In this document: in pieces, positions 12,512-23,843 of the stretch | Numbering within the stretch: position 1 is the stretch's first letter | How the letters are laid out: every line of letters starts with the position of its first letter | Assembly (NCBI GenBank): GCA_947247005.1 | Contig: OX365952.1 | Coordinates: 7,214,501-7,278,500 of the forward strand | Direction of reading: 5' to 3' | From: Spisula solida | Lineage: Eukaryota > Mollusca > Bivalvia > Venerida > Mactridae | Length of the DNA: 64,000 bases | Made by a program: the position numbers and the translations under genes | Notes under the pieces: model-generated | Databases searched by the model: none | What the model was told of the DNA's origin: nothing | Seen by the model: only the letters and a program-made list of their open reading frames with translations

Positions 12512-12935
12512 TTTAACCCCCACCCACTTTAAGCAAACGTGTGCCCTTAAATCATTGAGAAGGTAAGTGTCAAGTTAACATATCAATAGCTTAGTATCTC
12601 AACATTAAATAAGAATCATTTAGGCTTTCAAATAGCAAAAATGACGACATTATAACAAATAGATGGTTCACACACGTCGAATTTTTATGAAAAATATTGC
12701 TGATTTTAGGTGTACTCATCAATATTCATGAGTATACAAATGCATGAATTAATAAAAAGTTATTGTTATTAATAGCCTAGTGCATTAGCTTCATTTTGAT
12801 ACCATTTGTAAAATTTTTGACCGAAAACTGACAAAGATATAATGATATTTCGAGGGAGATATATGAAAAATGCACTCATTTGACCTTTGACCTAATTCTG
12901 AGAAAACGAGGCAAAATCACGGATGGCATCCGGCC
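12512..12935 (-). repeat. Dispersed repeat, right copy of an inverted pair
   Basis: This is the inverted counterpart of 8018-8437. Matching blocks in reverse order are ACCCCCACCCAC (12517), TAGCTTCATTTTGATACCAT (12787) and TTGACCTTTGACCT (12879). The 4-kb interval between the copies holds the SINE and the MITE-related cluster. Confidence 0.6.
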
Positions 12936-13701
12936 GTTTCAGATTGCACACATATCAAAGATAACATATAGCATGGATGCCACATTCTACTCTCCGATGC
13001 CATGGCTCGTCATATTTTCTCCGTATGGACTCCCGACTATTATGTCTCCCACAGCGGGCCTAATAAGTCTGGCAATATTCATCTGAGTAGTGAACAAAAC
13101 TTCCGGACAATATGTACATGTAATAGACTTGGCTCCAACAATCCATGTGATACTACATTGAAATCAGGCCAGTGGTTATGGAGAACAAGCACAGATAAAT
13201 AGTATGACATTCAACCAGACATCCCTCCATACAAACATCCAGCACAAAATAAGTATGTCTCCCCTACTATATGTGGGAGACATAGTAAGTGAAATACAAC
13301 AGCAGCACATTTAGTATGACATTTCAGGTGTACAAGGAGTTGGTCATCCAGGCAAGACAAGCGCTATATTATGTATAACTGTGTAGCTGTGTTGGCAGAT
13401 ACTTTGCATTTAAGTTTGGAATGCTAGGTTTTGATACTGTCTTGTATTGTCTTGTTACTAATAGAAAACATGCATGGTACAGGGAAGATCGCAGCTCCCT
13501 TACTATAAGCACACATGTGAATACAACATACAGAACCAGAGGTATTTAAGCCATGGAAAGAATATTAGTCATAGTGAATACTGTATAAGTCAATATTTTC
13601 ACGGGCCAAAAAGTTAGTGAAATTAGAATTTCAGGAAAGTTGAAATATTAACAATTTTGTTATTTCTTAGTAGTCTTAGAGTTCTTTACGCTAGAAGAAA
13701 T
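12936..13701. other. No gene seen
   Basis: Short open frames at 12880-13200 on the plus strand overlap each other and the repeat edge, so they are not credible genes. Remaining sequence is featureless. Confidence 0.4.
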
Positions 13702-13923
13702 CGCTGGCTTAGAAGAAGAAGGTCGTAAGTACAAAAACGCTATCTTGAGAAAACAAGAAAAAAACGTTTGAAAAACTCTTTATATAACTACTAGTTTGGA
13801 AAAACAAGCTTTTTCAGCTTCAGTTTGGCCAACATGTTCATGAAAAACGGCTCATATTAGAAGCACCTTGTGATGCAGATTTAAAATATGTGTGGGTCTT
13901 ATAATTCTCATTCTAAGCCAGCG
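13702..13923 (+). mobile_element. MITE, CGCTGGCTTA family, copy 1
   Basis: The segment starts CGCTGGCTTAGAAG and ends with the inverted TTCTAAGCCAGCG. The interior matches the copies at 58634-58891 and, inverted, 53730-53952; for example AAGGTCGTAAGTACAAA and AACAAGCTTTTT occur in all three. It is about 222 bp, non-coding, and mobilised if at all by an enzyme encoded elsewhere. Confidence 0.75.
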
Positions 13924-14712
13924 AAAAGTTACTAACCACTTACACAGTAAAACATTAATGATTGCTGATCAATACCACAGTCCCTCGATGCAATTTTATG
14001 ATCCGGAAAAAAATATTACTCTAAAACCCTTTAGATTAATGTTTTAATTAATAAAATGTTTTTAAGGAATATTTTTTCCTGACCATAAAATCACAATGAG
14101 GGCCTCACAGTGATCAATACAATACAATGTTAAATAGAGTATCTTTACCAACATGGTCACATACACATTATGATGTTAAGATGCAAAAGAAATTCAGCCA
14201 TGTGACCAGAGTGGAACGCTGTTTGTACAAGAGCATTTGGCTTCAAGGCCATCAAGCAAATATCAATCATTACATCATTCTATAGCTGTGCATTCAAGGA
14301 AACCTATCAACATTTACGTTAAAAAATCAAGATATATGTCACTTTAATCATTCGTTGAACACTCTGTTTGACACAAACAATTTGAACGTGTAAACCCCCA
14401 CATTTTCCATACTCAGTTTGAAACATATATATTGTACGGATGCATGGGTTTTACTATTCACACACCATTGTTTCGTCTGTCAGCCATTTTGGTACGATAC
14501 TCCAATTTAGGCGCACCACCTCAGTCTATGGTTAGCCTTAATTTGCTCATATGACAAACCTGTTTGTTTTAACATAGCGTTCAACAAATCACAGGTACTC
14601 TTCGTTGAACACATGGCAGGTTCTTGTGTTGACTGTTAGTGAAAAATAGTTCAAAGTAACATGGAATCAGAGAACATTTTATAATGTGTTCCATTTAGTT
14701 AAATACACAAAC
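13924..14712. other. No gene seen; probable intron
   Basis: Intron-like AT-rich sequence downstream (minus sense) of the exon at 14713. Confidence 0.45.
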
Positions 14713-14817
14713 CTCTGGTCGTTGGGGTGAAGGCTGTTGTCTCATTGTAGGGGCCGCTCTATGTTGCCCGGGTCTGGAAGGCAGAGGGGGAGGGGCATCA
14801 TCTGTACCAGAAGGAGG
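14713..14817 (-). CDS. Proline-rich exon, adaptor-type gene
   Basis: On the minus strand the acceptor TTTCTGTTTTAG precedes 35 open codons that end at a GTTTGT donor, with both junctions in phase 0. The peptide begins PPSGTDDAPPPLPSRPGQ and ends QQPSPQRPE. PPPLPSRPG is a strong candidate SH3-binding stretch. G+C rises sharply against the flanks, as expected for an exon in AT-rich DNA. It follows the exon at 16073-16156 in frame. The product is a disordered proline-rich segment, and the gene cannot be named from it. Confidence 0.7.
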
Positions 14818-15332
14818 CTAAAACAGAAATAGAACATTCATATAGTCTAGAGAACAAGTTTGGTTAAATCAAGCAGTTGTCAAAAACTAGAACTGAACAG
14901 CAAATGAGAATATTTCAAACTGACACATTTGTTAAATTTCAATCTGAGTCAGGGGGCCATAACTGTTACTTATCAGATCAGGAAGAAACATCACAATTCA
15001 AGCTCAGAGAAATTTGTTTTTAAACTTTTCAGTCCAAATTAGCAAAATGGCTTATTTTTCTTCTTCTTTTAATAAGGACATACAGGATTTTCTGTCAATC
15101 CAAACCAATGTTTGTCTGAGTCAGGACTAATGGACTGACAGATTTCGTTGAGTCTAGCAAATGTTGCATCGCATAATGATAATATGTATTTTAAGTGAAA
15201 ATCCATCAGTTTCCTATAGAAACAAGGATGTACAGACAAATTTGTTTCAATTCAATCAATTAAGGGGCTATAACTTTTAAGTTGTTAATGTCTTCAATAC
15301 AAGGTCAAATTTTACCGGGTAATTCAATAAGT
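14818..15332. other. Intron, no other feature
   Basis: AT-rich sequence between an exon and the fold-back element. Nothing supported. Confidence 0.5.
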
Positions 15333-16060
15333 ACCGTATAATCTGAGAAATAAGTGCATTCGCATATAATAATTTTAGTGACACTTGTATGTGCTTATTT
15401 TTTATATGGGCTTACGGACAAGCCATATGCGCCTATTTTTGATACATTTTGAAAACTGATAGTGACAAAAATGAAAATTCACTACAAAAAAGGACAGGGT
15501 TCACTAATGGCTTAATTTGGCCCTGTGATTTTCAAAAAATTAAAAATCATGTTTCTATGAATCTGTCCAATAATTCAAATAACTCAGCATTTCCTGTGTA
15601 ACAAATTAGCATACATATCCCAATTTCCCTCAATATTTATTGACAAAACTGCAAAGAATATCATCAATATATCATATTTAGCCCAAAATGTCATTTTTGG
15701 CCATAATTTTTACGACTATTAATGATGAAAAACCTTCCAAAAAACCATGATGGCACTCTTGCGACACTTTATATTTTTACGTAACCAGTGTCCTGCAGGT
15801 TTTTATATATTTACAAAATATCAAAGTGTCGCAAGAATGCCATCATGGTTTTTGGCAAGGTTTTACGCTATGAAAATGGCTAAAAATGACATATTTTGCT
15901 AAACACAACATATTTTAAGTAGATTTATCGACATATTAGGAGGGAAATATGGAAGTGTATGCTTAAGTTGTTGAAAGACAGTGTTATGTTATTAGAAACA
16001 AAGGACAGATTACCAATTATTATAAGTGTAGGCGCTTTTTTTTCAGATTTTACAATATTA
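15333..16060. mobile_element. Fold-back element with long imperfect inverted arms
   Basis: Two long arms pair around a short centre near 15795. The inner arms (about 15725-15767 and 15823-15865) share ACCATGATGGCA and CTTGCGACACTTT with their inverses. Pairing continues outward through ATGTCATTTTTGGCC, ATTTCCCTC and AGCATAC near 15610 and 15965, to AATCTGAGAAATAAG near 15340 and its inverse near 16040. The whole is about 730 bp with no coding frame. It lies just downstream (minus sense) of the exon at 16073-16156, with its edge about 13 bp from the splice donor. Confidence 0.7.
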
Positions 16061-16072
16061 CAATGGACCTAC

Positions 16073-16156
16073 CTCTGGAGGCAAAGGACGTCCTCTGGAC
16101 CCGGGAGGTGGGGGCAGTTTACCTCTTGATGTCATTCTGCTGCTGTTTACTTTATC
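16073..16156 (-). CDS. Proline-rich first coding exon, adaptor-type gene
   Basis: On the minus strand the acceptor GTGCATTTTAG leads into 84 open bases and a consensus GTAGGT donor. An ATG at 16135 in an AGAATGA context starts MTSRGKLPPPPGSRGRPLPP, and the seven codons before it could be 5' UTR. The candidate upstream exon ending at 21330 has in-frame stops, which supports starting here. The exon ends in phase 0 and joins the equally proline-rich exon at 14.8 kb. The basic and proline-rich N-terminus suggests a scaffold or adaptor with SH3 ligands. No catalytic domain is visible. Confidence 0.65.
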
Positions 16157-17112
16157 CTAAAATGCACAACAGATATTAAAGACAAACTATAGATATAATC
16201 TGACCTCTTAGCCGTAACCGTAAGGTATCCACTATATAAAGTACAGTTTGTATATAGCTAAAAGTGCATGCAGTCACAGCTTAATACTCGTTTTCAATCT
16301 ATTATCATATATGTTACAGTCAAATCACTGTTAAAGGTGCTCATACTTAAAGATCACTGTGGCAAAATTTATCACAAATATTATAGGCATTTGCTCTATA
16401 TGCCTCATATACAGAACTCAATTAGTAAACTTCAAAATTCATCACAAAATTCCAGAAAATTGTTGATGTTGTGAATTCCCCTGCAAAACCAATTCCAATG
16501 TTTTTCTCATTCCAAAGAATTCCAATGAATTCTCAAAAGTATTCAATGTTTTCCCAGAGAAATTTGTTCAATAAAATCACTGGTAAGAATTCATTGGAAA
16601 TCCTAAGATTTCCTTGGATTCTAGTATTGGAATACTTTGGAAAACATTGAAAAATAATCCAATTTCAATGAATTCCAAGGATTTCCAACAAAATTACTGT
16701 ATTTTCGCAAGGGTTGATTCGTTCAATATCCGTTCTTAATATAGTCATCTCCAGGCCCTTGCCAAGAATGTTTAAGGTGCTGGGACAATGTTAGAATTTG
16801 TGCTTTTAACAGAAGATCAACAAGAATTGCTAAAATGAGAAAGAAGAGAAAATTTCATTAATATACATATTTTAAAGGCTGTTTAAGCACTTTTAACTTT
16901 TATAATTATAGAAGCCTTAGTCTCTCAAATACCGAAAATAATGGCCACAAAAATATACACCAAGAGTGATTTTAAAGGCATGCTCGGAAAAGCCAACTCT
17001 GGTTTTAAGGTGCTGGGGTACCTGCATGCATTGGACGTGTGTTATAAGGAATAAATGTTTATTAATAACTTAAAATAAGTTTCAAGGGCTCGGAAATGAA
17101 ATTTGTAGCAAA
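16157..17112. other. Intron with AATTCCAA-rich inverted repeats
   Basis: Between about 16470 and 16690 the words AATTCCAATG and CATTGGAAT alternate in both orientations, making a patch of short imperfect hairpins. No exon was seen. Confidence 0.45.
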
Positions 17113-17228
17113 GCAATCAACGTTTTACTAAAATGCAATCAACGTTTTACTAAAATGCAATCAACGTTTTACTAAAAAAATTTATGCAATCAACGTTTTA
17201 CTAAAATGCAATCAACGTTTTACTAAAA
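17113..17228. repeat. 22-bp tandem repeat, five copies
   Basis: The unit GCAATCAACGTTTTACTAAA plus two bases repeats five times, with a 7- to 8-bp A/T insertion after the third copy. The copies are otherwise identical, which implies recent expansion. It lies in the same intron as the DNA transposon that starts at 17313. Confidence 0.9.
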
Positions 17229-18660
17229 GAGATGCAGGAAGTTATAGGAATAGAGGCTACATGTAGGTCTATATCTTGGTTCATAAAATTCAATTTTCTC
17301 GGAGGTGAATTTAGCCCAGCAAACATTGCCATATTGGACCAATGTCGGCTAGTCATGACGGAATATTGATGATGGATTTCCAACATACAATGTAGGACCA
17401 ATGTCTGTCCGATATAGACTATAAAGCTAAAATGTACATCAGTATGATGAATTTTACTTGTACAATTATTAAGTCTTAAATTGCATTCCTGTGTGAATAA
17501 ATATAGTTTTGCTTAATTTAAACGAGTTGTAATGATGGGTATATGTCCTATCGCCGCCGGACCGATTTCGTTTGTGGTTTGCACAACAGTGTTTTTGTAA
17601 TGCACCGTACACATCCAGGAATTTTATTATTCAACATTTTGGCACCCTGAATCAACAAGAAAGTACATAAGATTTATTTCAATTGCTTGGGGTTTTTACT
17701 GTTTTTACACTTTAATGTCCAATTCTATCAAACTGAATGACTGTTGTTAATATTTTGATCTATTAAGACTTAATAAAGTAATAGTATCGTAATTCATGTT
17801 TTAATTAGTTTGTAATACAAGTTCCCGATATTGCAGTGAAACATTATTTAAGATAAAAAAAGCTGGTATGTGAATATATTTATGTCGGCATGATACTGGC
17901 TATAGATCAGTACGTCCAGAAATCTAGACGTGATTAGCAACCCCAGCTTTTCTTTAAAGATGGTTTCTCCACACTGCAATTAAGCTCACAAGAAGGGCTT
18001 AATGAAACAATTACATAACAGTTTAAATTTTCAAGATATCTCAATTAGAACTCAAGTTATGCCAAATTTTATATGCGGCTTTTCGACCGATTTTGGTCAA
18101 GAATTTTCCTGATTTTCTGCGATTTGGCGCCTCGCGACGGAACCGAAAACGACTACTTTTTTACTAAAACTGTAATATTTTCTTAAAAAATTGAGATACC
18201 TTCATGAAAATTATCATAAAACCATTATATGATACAATAAAAAGACATTCTATGATAAAAAAAACCCTGTCAATTTTCTGACTTTTTATTCTTATTACTT
18301 GGCATACATAAATCAACAACAAATGAACAAACATAACAATATATTCAATAGGAACTAATTCAAACCTTTTAATACATATATATTATCATTGTAATTGTCA
18401 ATATGGACTAATAATATCAATATGGACATATATTTGCATTTCAATCAATCAATGATTCAATAGCTAAAAGTTTCATATACTGAGAATATATTATATTGTT
18501 ATACAATACACATTCAATCATCATTATCTTAATTCATTTCCTCATTATCATATCATAGTTGTTGCTCTTCCCATAACAACTTAAAGATACACTTCACAAT
18601 ATTTCTTGTACAATGTATCAATTTTGTCGAAGTCTGGGATTTTCCATAGTCGGCCTGAAT

Positions 18661-20460
18661 TCAAACATTGAGGACTGAATTACTTTGAATTATGAATTCT
18701 TTGCTCACTGTTTGTACATCCTTTCTATTTGGCCATACAAAATGTCCTGGCTTTCTAGTTGGGCACATAAAATTTATAATAATTTGCTCATCACTAGTAC
18801 TTTCTATGCAGCCAGGATACCAACTATCCTGGTATGCTACTACTACATACTCATTGTCATTCAATTTGTCACTTATGGGGGCTATCACATCATCATCATT
18901 TAACGTTTCGTCATCTTGAGGATCATTTATCACATCTTTTCGTTTACGTTTTCCACTTTTTTGTTGTTCTTCTTGTCTTTCTCTTTAATCATATCATCAT
19001 GTATTTCAGCAAATACTTCCTTCTCATCATTCAAATGCTTCATCCGAAGTTCCCGACCCCCATGGCGTGCTTTCTTCAGAACCTGTTTCTGTTCTGTTTC
19101 AGACATTTTTGACAGCAAATTTAACATCGGTTTTCTGTTCCTCTTCAACAGTTGGACAGTAGAATGGTGGTGCATGCTTGCATTTGGTCGGCGTTTTTGG
19201 CTGCTGTCCAGATCCCCGAAATGATGCTCGCAAGCAAGATTGGTGGTGTGAGCGAATCCAGTTCTTTTCAGATCCTCAGGACATGGCTGTTCACTGAATT
19301 GTCCTCCCGGGAGAAAATCTACCAGTTGTTTTTCAATGCACCTCACCATAGCTGCACTAACTACTTTTATAATGTCATACAAATCTGTTGTTGGTGGAGT
19401 TTTTAATTGAATGTCAATAAACCGTTGTCTATATGGAATGTCGGAAAATCCATGTTCATCACTTGCATCCCAGTGTCCATCAGGGTACAAGAGATTTGAA
19501 GGATTAGCACAGCAAGATTTCAGGAATTCATGGAGTGTTTGAATATGTTTGTATAAAAGGAGGTAGGGGATATCAGAAGTGACCAAATTCCAGTACGGTC
19601 CTGTTACTTTCACATAAAATAGGGCAAAGCACATCAATAATACTCTAATTCTTTCACACTGAAGGTCAGATTTCACTGCTTGGAGCTTCCTGTTAGGATT
19701 TTGGACAGTGTTGAGGACTTCAAGCATGTCATCAGTATTGTTTAAATGAGCGAGTTCACTAATGTTACGCTTTGTCACAGTATTTATGGTTTTAGAAGTT
19801 TCATGTGCTACATGTGTAAAACCCAAACTCATTACATCTCCTGTATCTAATGTTATGGATGTATCAACTATCATCCTCTTCTTCCTAGTTGTCCCATCTC
19901 TGTTGATCCCGAAACTTCCAGCAGCATCTAATCTATTACTGTAGATATGTATGTTTTCGCCAGATAATGGCCTTCGTCAAGGATCGATTGGACTGTTGAA
20001 CTAGTTGGCAGGTCATGAGAATGGTTTATGTCACAGGAATGTATGTGTTTGGAAACTACTTGTATAACTAGGGAGATTTTCTCTGTGGCTACTTCCAATC
20101 CGGCTAATTCAATGACACAAAGCCTAATGTTACCTTTGAAAGAACCATCCGGGTTTCTAACTTTCCATACTTATCTATCTTATCGTCTTTCAAACTTTCA
20201 TACAGAATGCGCAATTGATCAATTTCCTGGTTTTTGGTTTCTATAGTTTTTTCAGCTGTTTGAAGTTTTCATTCGATTTAAGGTCTGTCCTTAGTCTCTG
20301 AACATTTTTCTTCAAGTACTTAACGGACTGTTTGGCGTTTACTGGTGTTTACTGGACAACTGCTGATTCACTTGTTTTCGTAGACTTTCATTTTCAATTA
20401 ACAAATTTTCTACGTATACTTCAGTATTTAACATTTTCTTTTTCCAAGTTACTTTGATGA
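18661..20460 (-). pseudogene. Broken transposon-encoded protein
   Basis: Minus-strand coding sequence can be followed from about 20460 to 18661 across at least three frame changes. In order there is a Lys/Glu-rich coiled coil (about 20460-20200), a segment with LCVIELAGLEVATEKI (about 20130), then PTSSTVQSILDEGHYLAKTY (about 20010). A frameshift near 19945 is followed by a 314-codon open stretch (19874-18930) that includes INRDGTTRKK just upstream, and LACEHHFGDLDSSQKRRPNA. A second shift near 18950 in an A-rich tract leads to a C-terminal domain with YQDSWYPGCIE and KPGHFVWPNRKDV. That domain resembles an SH3/Tudor-like fold by composition only. Location between inverted repeats implies a transposase or accessory protein. 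The superfamily was not recognised. Confidence 0.6.
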
Positions 20461-20647
20461 TTGGCAGTATTCGGTTTGAAAACGAAAGTTAAAATCTTAA
20501 AAAACAAACCGAAAGTCATATTTCATTATTTGTAGGACTACAGATCAGTGAACAGTCGGCCGACATTGAGCCAGGTTGCATATCCGATATCTAGCCGATA
20601 TGGGAAGCCAATATTGGAAACCTATGACGGGCCAACATAGCAGAGAC

Positions 20648-20882
20648 CAGAGGAACAGATAAGGTTTTAGGCAATTGGGTATTTTACCCCCCAAGTTACA
20701 ATTTTATTTGGGTTTTGACAAATTTTAAATGGGTATTTAATCAAACTAATTGGTCTTTTATATACTTTTTTCACTATAACATCATTTTCTATTTGCTTTT
20801 TCTTACCCCCTCCTCTCAAAATCTATTGGGTTTAAGTAAATTAAATGCGTAATTACCCCAATACGCAGCTTATCTGTAGCTC
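20648..20882. mobile_element. Small inverted-repeat element nested in the transposon
   Basis: ACAGATAAG near 20656 is mirrored by CTTATCTGT near 20868, with ATTGGGTA/TACCCCAAT just inside. The 10-bp word TAGCAGAGAC flanks the insert at 20638-20647 and 20883-20892, resembling a target-site duplication. It is about 225 bp and non-coding. Confidence 0.5.
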
Positions 20883-20968
20883 TAGCAGAGACTATAGATA
20901 ACTGTCTCTGAGCATAGCAACTGATATCGGGCCGACATAATGGGCCGATATGTAATGTTTGCTGGCTT

Positions 20969-21329
20969 GTCTCTGTCTGACATTAGGGGGGTGCTTTGCC
21001 CCCATACCCCAATGAGGGACTACCGCTCCAATGACCCCTGATCACACGTTTGTCCTTCTCAGACCCTTGAGGCTTGACAGCTTTGCCCCCCTCCCCCTAG
21101 CCGGGCAGGGCACACAATGATACATTTACAAGAGATTTATGAAAGAGGTCTATCCATTATAAAACTATGGTCTGGAACCAGCATATTCCCTCTAAGTTGA
21201 TAGGGAAAGAAAGTAGCAATATATGGATGGACCAATAGATAGATATATATTGCACTCGACATGCAAGTGGCTGTTTATCAGTAATCTCAAAATTACTCAA
21301 TCACTGAATCAGTCAATCTGTCCACTTAC
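20969..21329. other. No gene seen; probable first intron
   Basis: Between the transposon end and the candidate donor at 21330. Contains a C-rich patch near 21000-21110; no exon. Confidence 0.4.
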
Positions 21330-21420
21330 CTTATATTTCAAATCGATATGACGATCTTAAGAACGACTGTCACGCAAACAGCAACTCACTTTCAATACGT
21401 GCAATGTTTGTTTAATCAAA
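21330..21420 (-). other. Candidate non-coding first exon of the adaptor-type gene
   Basis: A full consensus donor, AAG then GTAAGTGG, lies on the minus strand at 21330-21322. The sequence 5' of it has stops in the relevant frame and no ATG near the donor, so it would be 5' UTR. The next downstream acceptor with a good exon is at 16156. The 5' limit is not determined; the G+C-richer stretch 21500-21660 could hold the promoter. This rests on one strong splice site and position. Confidence 0.35.
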
Positions 21421-21775
21421 TACTAACGAAATCGATACATTCTTCTAATGAAATATAATTTTAATCACTTGTTAAAAGTTACAAAACTTTCTAAACTTCC
21501 TTGTTGTTTACTTCCTGATCCACGCCACCTACCAGATCAAAGGGAGATAATCGCGGGTAGGTACTAAACTCCGATATTATCCGGACCAATGTTAGCACGG
21601 AATCCAGTTACCGTGTAAATTCCGAAACAAAGGGGTCCGGTGTGTTGTCGATAAATAGCACATGCAGTTGAAATAAAATATGTCAGAAGGTCCCAGGACA
21701 AGATTTAGTGCAACACCCAACCCATAGTAGGCTACTAATACACAAAGCTTTATATAATTTTAAATTAATTTTCGA
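21421..21775. other. Possible promoter region, nothing definite
   Basis: Contains GGGAGATAATCGCGGG at about 21541 and scattered CpGs, unlike the AT-rich surroundings. No TATA box recognised. Confidence 0.25.
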
Positions 21776-22090
21776 GTGAACTTCTGGTAGATGTTAACTC
21801 AGATGTTAATTGAAAAAATATTATTCGAGTTAACATCTGAGTTAACTTCTGTCAGAAGTTCTCTCGACAAATATTTTTGAGTTAACTTCTGAATTAACAT
21901 CTAGTTTACTCAAAAAAAAATTCTGCGAGAAGTTTACTCGAAAATTATTTTTTGAGTTACATCTGAGCTGGGAAGAATATTTACTTCCCTGATCTGAGTT
22001 AACATCTGAGTTAACATCTGAGTGAACTATAAAATTGATTTGAGTTAATTTCTGAGTAAGTTAACTCGAAAATTAATTTAAAATAGTATT
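21776..22090. repeat. GTTAAC-rich repeat block 1
   Basis: Irregular copies of GAGTTAACTTCTG and GAGTTAACATCTG are strung together, with AACTTCTG/CAGAAGTT hairpins and CTCGAAAAT spacers. The same vocabulary recurs at 24941-25085 and 28376-28455. Confidence 0.8.
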
Positions 22091-22667
22091 TTGAGCTAAC
22101 TAAAAAATATCGATGGTGTTTTTCACGCATGAGTGGATAATAGCCCATAAGTATACATACATAGCGATAGAATGTATGACCCTATTGTTTAACTAGATCG
22201 ATAGACAGTGATCAGACAGGATTAGACTGATAAGGGGCAATAAAACAATTAAGGGATTACACTTCTGCGGCTTTTTATTTCCCGGTCGCAAATATGAATA
22301 CTGACTTAGCTTTATAAGTTTAAAAAGTAGAAACACATACAAACTTTCATTGAAATAGTATAAATGTATTATTAATGTTTTTTTAAACATATATGAAAAT
22401 ATATGAATTTTGAAAACAGCCATTGTAACGTGATACCTTTGAATAAAACCATTTTTTTAAACATAACAATGCATGAAGGCCATTTTAATAAAAGTTTGTA
22501 TGTGTTTTTGTTTATTTTCAAACAGATATAATATACTCTTATTAATATACTCATAATTAGTCATGAAATGGGAAAGTACAGGTATATTGTGATGTAGTTT
22601 TGTCTAGAACCAAATGTAGCTAGTATTATGACTGAAATAACCTTATTGATAGGTTTAAATAATGCAT
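22091..22667. other. No gene seen
   Basis: AT-rich sequence. Minus-strand frames at 22190-22550 are Ile/Leu/Lys-rich by composition and unsupported. Confidence 0.45.
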
Positions 22668-23843
22668 AATGTAGTTTTATTTGTCTGGTCTATGGTATAG
22701 CCAAAGCATTCATAATTATAAATGGCTAAATAAAGCAACCCATCTAAAACTTAAAGATATGTTCATACAAAACTGGAACTCAAATATTACTCGATCAACC
22801 GATACAAACTTATACAAACATTTAAAATCATCTTTTGGGCGTAGTAAATACATCAATAAACTGCCTTCATATTTGACGAAAAGTTTAATTTCGTTTACAA
22901 CACGAAATCACCACTTACCTATTGAAACAGGCAGATGGCAAAATACTCCACTGCGTGATAGAAAATGCCCATATTGTAATGATTTGGGAGACGAATTTCA
23001 CTTCTTACTTAAATGCAAACATTTTAAACTTATAAGAACTAAATATATCAAACATTATTACTATAACAGACCTAATTTTATAAAATTTATAGAGCTTTTA
23101 AATGTAGACAATGAAGTAGAATTATCAAATATCGCATTACTATGTCAGAAGATAATGAACCATTTCAAATAATAGTACATTTTTGTACATAACAATACAT
23201 GCTCCACTACTTTGTCTTACATGTAATTTTGTTTATCTTTGTACATATTGACTTGTAAATTATCGCTGTTTTCATTGTGTTTAACTTATATACATGTATT
23301 TTGTTTAATTACTGTTTCTCTAACATTGTATGCACATGTGTATGTATGTATGTGTGTGTATGTATATATGTATCTATATGTATATATATATATACGATTA
23401 ATATATTCTAATATCATTTCTATATCGACATCCCAGTTCTATCCCTTCCACTACTACTTCCTATACTGTAGCCATCTTTTGTTTTGAATGTGATGTATAC
23501 TATTATTTCTGCATGATTACTCCCGATACATTCAAGTATCCTAATATTATTAACACTATTCACTCTCTGTTAATTCATTCCTCTATAAACTCATCTTTCA
23601 CCCGCTGACGCTGATTACTCTCTATATACTCTTATGAATCTGATGATATAAATGATGTTTCTTGTTTCTACTGTTGCTTGCTACATATATGTATTGAAAC
23701 CATGTAAATATTATGTAAAGTCGTTTCCATTTTGTCACGTGTCAACATTATGTATGAATTGTATAAATTGTTTTGCTGATGCTGCCCGATTCGGGACTCA
23801 TGCGCTTATATGTAAATAAACTTTGAAACTTTGAAACTTTGAT
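22668..23843 (+). mobile_element. 5'-truncated LINE 3' end
   Basis: It contains the last 163 codons of a LINE ORF2 followed by about 650 bp of 3' UTR. It ends in an AATAAA and a short tail of ACTTTGAA repeats (23817-23843). A repeated 3' terminus in place of poly-A is seen in several non-LTR clades such as CR1/L2. The 5' edge is the presumed truncation point and is approximate. Orientation is opposite to the LINE at 25.1-28.4 kb. Confidence 0.75.
22681..23172 (+). pseudogene. LINE ORF2 C-terminal fragment
   Basis: This open frame of 163 codons lacks endonuclease and reverse-transcriptase motifs but has the C-terminal region typical of APE-type LINEs: LPIETGRWQNTPLRDRKC, then CPYCNDLGDEFHFLLKC, which fits the CX2C...HX4C zinc knuckle at the end of ORF2. 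It ends at a natural stop ahead of a 3' UTR. The upstream part was lost by 5' truncation at integration. The first codon of the open frame has no meaning as a start. Confidence 0.75.

Larger units (their letters stand above)
17313..20968 (-). mobile_element. 3.66-kb DNA transposon with terminal inverted repeats
   Basis: The left end AGCCCAGCAAACATT (17314) is mirrored by AATGTTTGCTGGCTT at 20954-20968. Sub-terminal words are shared too, for example ATATTGG/ATATCGG and ATGTCGGC. The interior carries one minus-strand protein gene with frameshifts, plus a nested small element near the right end. Size, inverted ends and a single central gene fit an autonomous cut-and-paste transposon now decayed. 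It sits in the presumed first intron of the adaptor-type gene. Confidence 0.65.
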
